Below, in pieces: positions 58,926 through 64,000 of a stretch of 64,000 bases of DNA; position 1 is the first letter of the stretch, and each line of letters begins with the position of its first letter. The DNA is taken from the NCBI GenBank assembly GCA_033675265.1, contig JAUJYZ010000860.1, positions 83,501-147,500 on the forward strand. The letters run 5' to 3'. Source of the stretch: Actinostola sp. cb2023. Its lineage: Eukaryota > Cnidaria > Anthozoa > Actiniaria > Actinostolidae. The position numbers and the translations under genes are program-made. The notes under the pieces were generated by a model. That model had not been told where the DNA came from. It did no database searches and saw only the letters and a program-made list of their open reading frames with translations.

Positions 58926-61848
58926 AGGGTGGGCTTGGGAGGGGGGTGGGGGGGGGGGTGGGCTGCGGGAGGGGGGTGTGGGGGGTATGGTTATCCTGAT
59001 CCCTGGATGTACACACCTTCCCTGTAATTAACTGCCATTGTGAACCTTACACAACAGTTCCAAAGACATTTGGAATAGCCAGCAGTGTTACATTTGGGTT
59101 AGTTGGTGAAATGCGCCAGTTGCTGTAATTTTAATGGACTGCCAATCCTTGCTCGTTCAGGATTATTTTCTCTTGTTCTGAACTGAGTCTCGAGGGAAGA
59201 GTTATATTTGCAAACTACAAGTGACTGTTTTACATGTAAGTAATTCTGTGTGCCTTTAATTTCCAGATTGACTGTATAACATTTCAAAATAACTACACAG
59301 CATCAATTGAAATCAAGCTAAGGTTAAAGGTTAGTTAAAACATGCATGTACATGGGATAATCTAATAATGTGCATGTATAATATGCATTCACATGTTGTA
59401 ACTTTTAGAAGAATTAGGGGAAAATGATGTCTGGAAAGTTTGTCTGAAGCGACATACCTTGATGTCTCGACCTCATTATGAGGCTGGTAGTCAAGATTAC
59501 ATCACCATAACTACTGATATGGTAAGTTAAGGGGTCTGTACAAGAAACAATGTAAGTGATCTCTGATCAAAATCTAAATTCTCCTGGAAGCCTTTTGAAA
59601 TCTAAAGGAGAATTTAGATTTTTATCACAGGTCACTCGTACTGTTCTTGCACTAAAAGTATCAAGTCACACCTTGTCCCTGGCTGACATGACAGGTTTAG
59701 AAGAAATAATTTACCAAGGGCAGAATTCGAGGTTTTTTGTAGTTGCATCATTAAAAAAAACACATCAGAACATGGTTTATGTAGGTATTTATAAGCCAGT
59801 AGGTGTATTTTTGAAAGAATTGCATAAAATTTTAAAAATTCATCAAAAATGTCACTTAGGCCGTTTTCATGGGAAACCCTTCAATTTATTGTACATGTAT
59901 GTGTAGGTTTGGGATAGACATTGAGAATCTTGTAGAAGCATGATTAATCACTTTACTTGTTTGTTTGAAGATGTCATGTCCAACTGATGAAGTCATCTTG
60001 CTAAGACTTATTCTTCGTCAGCCATCTCCACACTGGGTCAACTTTGGTGTTGAAAATATAAGGTGCTACATGCCTTCAAATCTTGTAAGTACATTGTAAA
60101 ATAAAACAAATCAAATTGTTTTGCCTTGAAGATAATTATGCTGTATGCTTATAAAAGAAATTGTATGCTCCTGATAGAAGACTTTATTAAATAATTATGA
60201 TATATAATTAACGCACACTCTGATTGGCCAAAGGATGTGTATGCTGCATGCTTTATGAGAGCACACAGCAGTGATTATTATTATTATTATTATTATTATG
60301 GGAGTGCATGTATTCAAACATTTTTGTAAAGAGCAAAATTGAAAATATCCTTTAAAATCATAATATTATTGTATTTTACATGACTTTGTATAAAAGAAAT
60401 AGGAAACTTGTCTGCTGTGCTATGTGCAGTTATAGAGCACTTGGGTATATACTGATCAGAACACTCTAGAAGTGTCAAGAAGCACTCCGCTATGCGTCAT
60501 GCTTCTCCTGACACTTCTCTTGTGTTCTGATCAGTCCCGCATGCTCTACAATGCTTGCTTTCTATTTCTTCAGTACACTGTACACTGATAAAAGAATGTA
60601 GCTGTCCTTTCTATGTTACATTGTGCTTCAATGTTGAGTTGTAGACAATAATAAAATTACTGTAGCTTGATTGAATTCTAGAGTCTTGTATCATCACCGT
60701 CATGGTTGAATGTTGATAGTGAAGATTCATTGGCAGCTTCAAAAATAAAAGATCAGGTAAAACATACATAATATCTATCAATATATTAAAGAATGAAAAT
60801 ATATACTCATTTCAGAACTATGTTAATCACACTTGAGTCACAAAGGTCTAAGCCCAGAGAATCATACATAGACTTGGTAAATCACTATTTATCAAGTCTT
60901 TCTACCAACATTTCTGATTTTTTCACAAAATGATCCTGAAGTCAACTCGTTTTGAATGCCACTTTGTGTCTCACTTCGCTTCACTTTAATAATAAGTACG
61001 ACCTCACACAAATGTAATATCACAATGCACTGTGGATGGTCAGCGGTAAAAATAAAATTAATTATAATAGAATTGCAATGTTCTTGTTTGTGTCCTTGAA
61101 TACCTGGTTTCATTATCTTTCGGTGTAACTGGGGATGGGTCTGATTGGGGTTTTATCAGCACCATGCATTTATTGGAAATATAAATGAAATAAATAAGAT
61201 GTTCATCAAGATTATGGCTATATGATCACACCTACTTTCAGTGTGTAAATAACTCTTCTTGATGTGTGTTAGGGTCTACCTGAATCTGATGATGTAGCTG
61301 AACTAATGCAACACATGTGGGCTGTGACGCAGGAAATGAAAGCTGTTACAAAGCCTGAGAGACCTATTGGACGATTTTGATGTGAGTCATACATTTTGAG
61401 GGACAAGAGCATTGCGTGATGACCTTAAAAACTGCTGTGAGAGACTAAGCATTAAGCTACCTGCAAATGCTCCCAGTAGGCAGAGGAATGGGAAGAGAGG
61501 AAGAAGAGGAAGAGAGGAAGAAGGGGAAGAGAGGAAGAAGGGGAAGAGAGGAAGAAGGGGAAGAGAGGAAGAAGGGGAAGAGAGGAAGAAGGGGAAGAGA
61601 GGAAGAAGGGGAAGAGAGGGAAGAAGGGGGAAGAGAGGAAGAAGTGAAAGAAGAGGAAGAGAAAGGGAGGGAGGGCTAGTTACTCAAAATGCCACTGAGT
61701 TAGACTTTAGCCATTAAACATTCCACACCTTGTACTACTACATGTATTTTGCTATTTGACATGACTTCAGAGTTGTTAATATTCATACCATTTCTTTCTA
61801 ATCCAGGTGGATGGTTGCTATGATATTAATTTGCTTTCTTACACATAA
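58551..61848 (+). CDS. NICN1: Nicolin-1 homologue, 7 exons, about 216 aa
   Basis: Exons: 58551-58682, 59267-59333, 59409-59521, 59971-60084, 60682-60756, 61273-61381, 61807-61848. The protein opens MDNLLDCIVRKPVLLKVGDL, has ITFQNNYTASIEIKLRL, LRLILRQPSPHWVNFGVENI and KPERPIGRF, and ends DVDGCYDINLLSYT, closely like human nicolin-1 (213 aa). In mammals this is a subunit of the tubulin polyglutamylase complex. The ATG at 58551 is the first not followed at once by a stop. Two oddities: exon 2 must use a weak donor (A|GTTAAA at 59334) to stay in phase, and exon 6 carries one extra T so that TGA (61378-61380) follows GRF. The last exon still encodes the conserved tail, so a sequence error is as likely as a real truncation. 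Confidence 0.92.
58888..58990. repeat. G-rich run in NICN1 intron 1
   Basis: gtgtgtgtgtg then about 38 nearly uninterrupted G and further ggggtggg blocks, a candidate G-quadruplex and an assembly-risk site. Confidence 0.9.
60449..60537. repeat. Inverted repeat in the NICN1 intron between exons 4 and 5
   Basis: actgatcagaacactctaga...agtgtcaagaagca and the imperfect reverse complement ending gttctgatcagt. The outer gagca/tgctc blocks extend it. Likely a small MITE relic. Confidence 0.65.
61484..61675. repeat. gaggaagaaggggaaga array in the last NICN1 intron
   Basis: About nine copies of a 17-18-bp purine unit. Confidence 0.9.
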
Positions 61849-61974
61849 TATGAAAAGAGGAGACTTGGACAATGACTGTTTAAAGGTAATATTCATATAC
61901 ATTTATATTAGATCGTACAAGAGACTACTAACAGTTGAACCTCCACACAATGACCACCTTGGGACATGATTTTT

Positions 61975-63420
61975 GTGACTGTTGTGTAGAGGTGGCCATT
62001 TGTGTAGAGGTGGCCATTGTGTAGAGAACCGGTGGCCATTGGTAGAGGTGGCCATTGTATAGAGGTGACCATTGTGTAGAGGTGGCCGTTGTGTAGAGGT
62101 GGCTGTTGTGTAGAAGTGGCTGTTATGTAGTGGTGACCGTTATGAATAGGTGGCCATTGTGTAGAGGTGGTCGTTATGTAGAGGTGGTCGTTGTTAGAGG
62201 TGTGTAGAGGTGGCTGTTGTGTAGAGGTGGGGATTGTGTAGAGGCAGCTGTTGTGTAGAGGTGGTCATTGTGTAGAGGCAGCTGTTGTGTAGAAGCGACT
62301 GTTGTGTAGAGGTGGCTGTTGTACAGAGGTGACAGTTGTGTAGAGGTGACCATTGTGTAGAGGTGGCCATTGTGTAGAGGTGGCTGTTGTGTAGAGGTGG
62401 CCATTGTGTAGAGGTGGCTGTTGTACCAAGGTGACAGTTGTGTAGAGGTAGCCATTGTGTAGAGGTGGCCATTGTGTAGAGGCGGCTGTTGTGTAGAGGT
62501 GACCATTATGTAGAGGTGGCCGTTGTGTAGAGGTGGCCATTGTGTAGAGGTGGTCATTGTGTAGAGGTGACCGTTGTGTAGAGGCGGCTGTTGTGTAGAG
62601 GCAGCTGTTGTGTAGAGGTGATCATTGTGTAGAGGTGGCCATTATGTAGAGGTGGCCATTGTGTAGAGGTGGTCGTTGTGTAGAGGTGACCATTGTGTAG
62701 AGGCGGCTGTTGTGTAGAGGCAGCTGTTGTGTAGAGGTGATCATTGTGTAGAGGTGGCCATTATGTAGAGGTGGCCATTATGTAGAGGTGGTCGTTATGT
62801 AGAGGTGGTCATTGTGTAGAGGTAGCTGTTGTGTAGAGGTGGCCATTATGTAGAGGTGGCCATTGTGTAGAGGTGGTCGTTATGTAGAGGTGGTCGTTGT
62901 GTAGAGGTGGCTGTTGTGTAGAGGTGGCCATTATGTAGAGGTGGCCATTGTGTAGAGGTGGTCGTTATGTAGAGGTGGCTGTTGTGTAGAGGTGGCTGTT
63001 GTGTAGAGGTGGCCATTATGATTAGAGGTGGCCATTGTGTAGAGGTGGTCGTTATGTAGAGGTGGTCGTTGTGTAGAGGTGGCTGTTGTGTAGAGGCGGC
63101 TGTTGTGTAGAGGTGACCGTTGTGTAGAGGTGGCCATTGTGTAGAGGTGGTCGTTATGTAGAGGTGGTCGTTGTGTAGAGGTGGCTGTTGTGTAGAGGCG
63201 GCTGTTGTGTAGAGGTGACCGTTGTGTAGAGGTGGCCATTGTGTAGAGGCGGGTGTTGTGTAGAGGTGGCCATTATGGAGAGGTTTCAATAGCAATAAAT
63301 ACTTATTATTATTTATGGGCTGGCTGCCGGCTGGGGACCAGACAAAAAGGAAACCTGGCCGTTTCAAAGAAGTGGCCATTGTGAGGAGGTGACCATTAGT
63401 AGAGGTTCAACTGTATTTAC
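61975..63420. repeat. 17-bp satellite gtagaggtggccattgt, 1.4 kb
   Basis: About 80 copies with variants ctgttgt, tcgttat and accgttg, downstream of NICN1. The minus-strand ORFs rich in Thr/Ser/Gln/Asn/His are repeat artefacts. Confidence 0.95.
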
Positions 63421-63424
63421 AAGT

Positions 63425-64000
63425 CTCTTTGATTGGTTAGAGTTGAAAGTCGAGTCAGACATTTGAGCTGGAAGAAATAAAATGAGAGTGGAAGGATGCA
63501 AGAAATAATGCAGAATGGGAGAGACACTTTTCCTTCTCATTTTTGAAAACATCTGACATCTGAAAAAAATGAAAAACTTTGTTGGCGGGAAGCACTTGAA
63601 AGACTTTCTCGTGCACTTAAATGGTATTTTGTAAACTATCATACCTACAAAAACTAAGATGAATATCAAAGAAATTATTTATTCAAAAAACTATTTTAAA
63701 TTAGTGACTTCTTGTCGTTAATATTTGATGGCAAACTTGAGCCAGCCTAATAGATCGTACCTAATATTTCAACTTTTGTCAACAAAACTCTTGTTCTTGA
63801 GCTTTTATAATTTTGGACTTTTTCTGAATTTTTCTGAGTGCATTTTACCACTGTGACATGTAGAATCTCTTTGAATGGAAACATTGGAAATAGTTAAAAC
63901 TGTTCTCAGCCCAACAATTTATATTACGTATTTGTGTCAGCCAATCAGCGTTGATTAACCTGCTTTAATATTCAGTATTAACGAGAGTATTAAAACTTGG
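63425..64000. other. Unannotated right edge
   Basis: AT-rich sequence after the 17-bp satellite; no feature supported. Confidence 0.5.

Noticed and set aside
62174..63379. Thr/Ser/Gln/Asn/His-rich repetitive frames on the minus strand
   Set aside because: Artefact of the 17-bp satellite downstream of NICN1.

Overview
The window is eukaryotic genomic DNA, most likely from a marine invertebrate animal. It has many short GT-AG exons, metazoan gene families, L1/Tx1-like and DIRS-like retroelements, several MITEs and an extreme load of tandem repeats. I see no rRNA, tRNA, CRISPR array or bacterial operon. A sponge or cnidarian is plausible but cannot be shown from this sequence alone.

Three protein-coding genes could be rebuilt exon by exon. 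For the first two, splice phases agree at every junction. (1) An RBM5/RBM10-type splicing regulator on the minus strand (32302 to 2757; 24 coding exons, 2784 nt, 927 aa) carries RRM1, a RanBP2 zinc finger, RRM2, OCRE, C2H2 and G-patch in family order. (2) A PIM-like Ser/Thr kinase on the plus strand (33714-37100; 10 coding exons, 463 aa) is arranged head to head with RBM5/10. Its N-terminal region is built from a duplicated two-exon module. (3) A nicolin-1 (NICN1) homologue on the plus strand (58551-61848; 7 exons, about 216 aa) has one extra T that would truncate it 14 residues early. A fourth, weak transcription unit on the minus strand (57.6-54.4 kb) has four tandem copies of an exon-like cassette.

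The RBM5/10 introns hold most of the oddities. From 3' to 5' of the gene they contain GGAA repeats, a 66-bp array, a 16-bp array, a 90-bp array plus a 2.2-kb 11-mer satellite, a DIRS-like RT/RNase H ORF, a 25-bp array, a near-complete LINE with 15-bp target-site duplications, a MITE, an 80/160-bp array, and a decayed DIRS-like element with its own internal satellite. Two arrays are special. The 66-bp unit is a copy of the end of exon 20 with its 5' splice site (22 copies). The 90-bp unit is a copy of the 3' splice site and start of exon 18.

From 37.4 to 58 kb the sequence is mostly satellite and inverted-repeat DNA: an 18/19-mer at 37.4-39.9 kb, a 44-bp repeat at 44.8-45.4 kb, and a 109-bp satellite at 46.85-50.46 kb with 1.31-kb and 0.54-kb higher-order repeats. 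A foldback element at 57.8-58.2 kb shares its terminal motif CACAGGnnnCCCA and a 7-bp target-site duplication with a second element at 21.6-22.2 kb, which defines a candidate MITE family.
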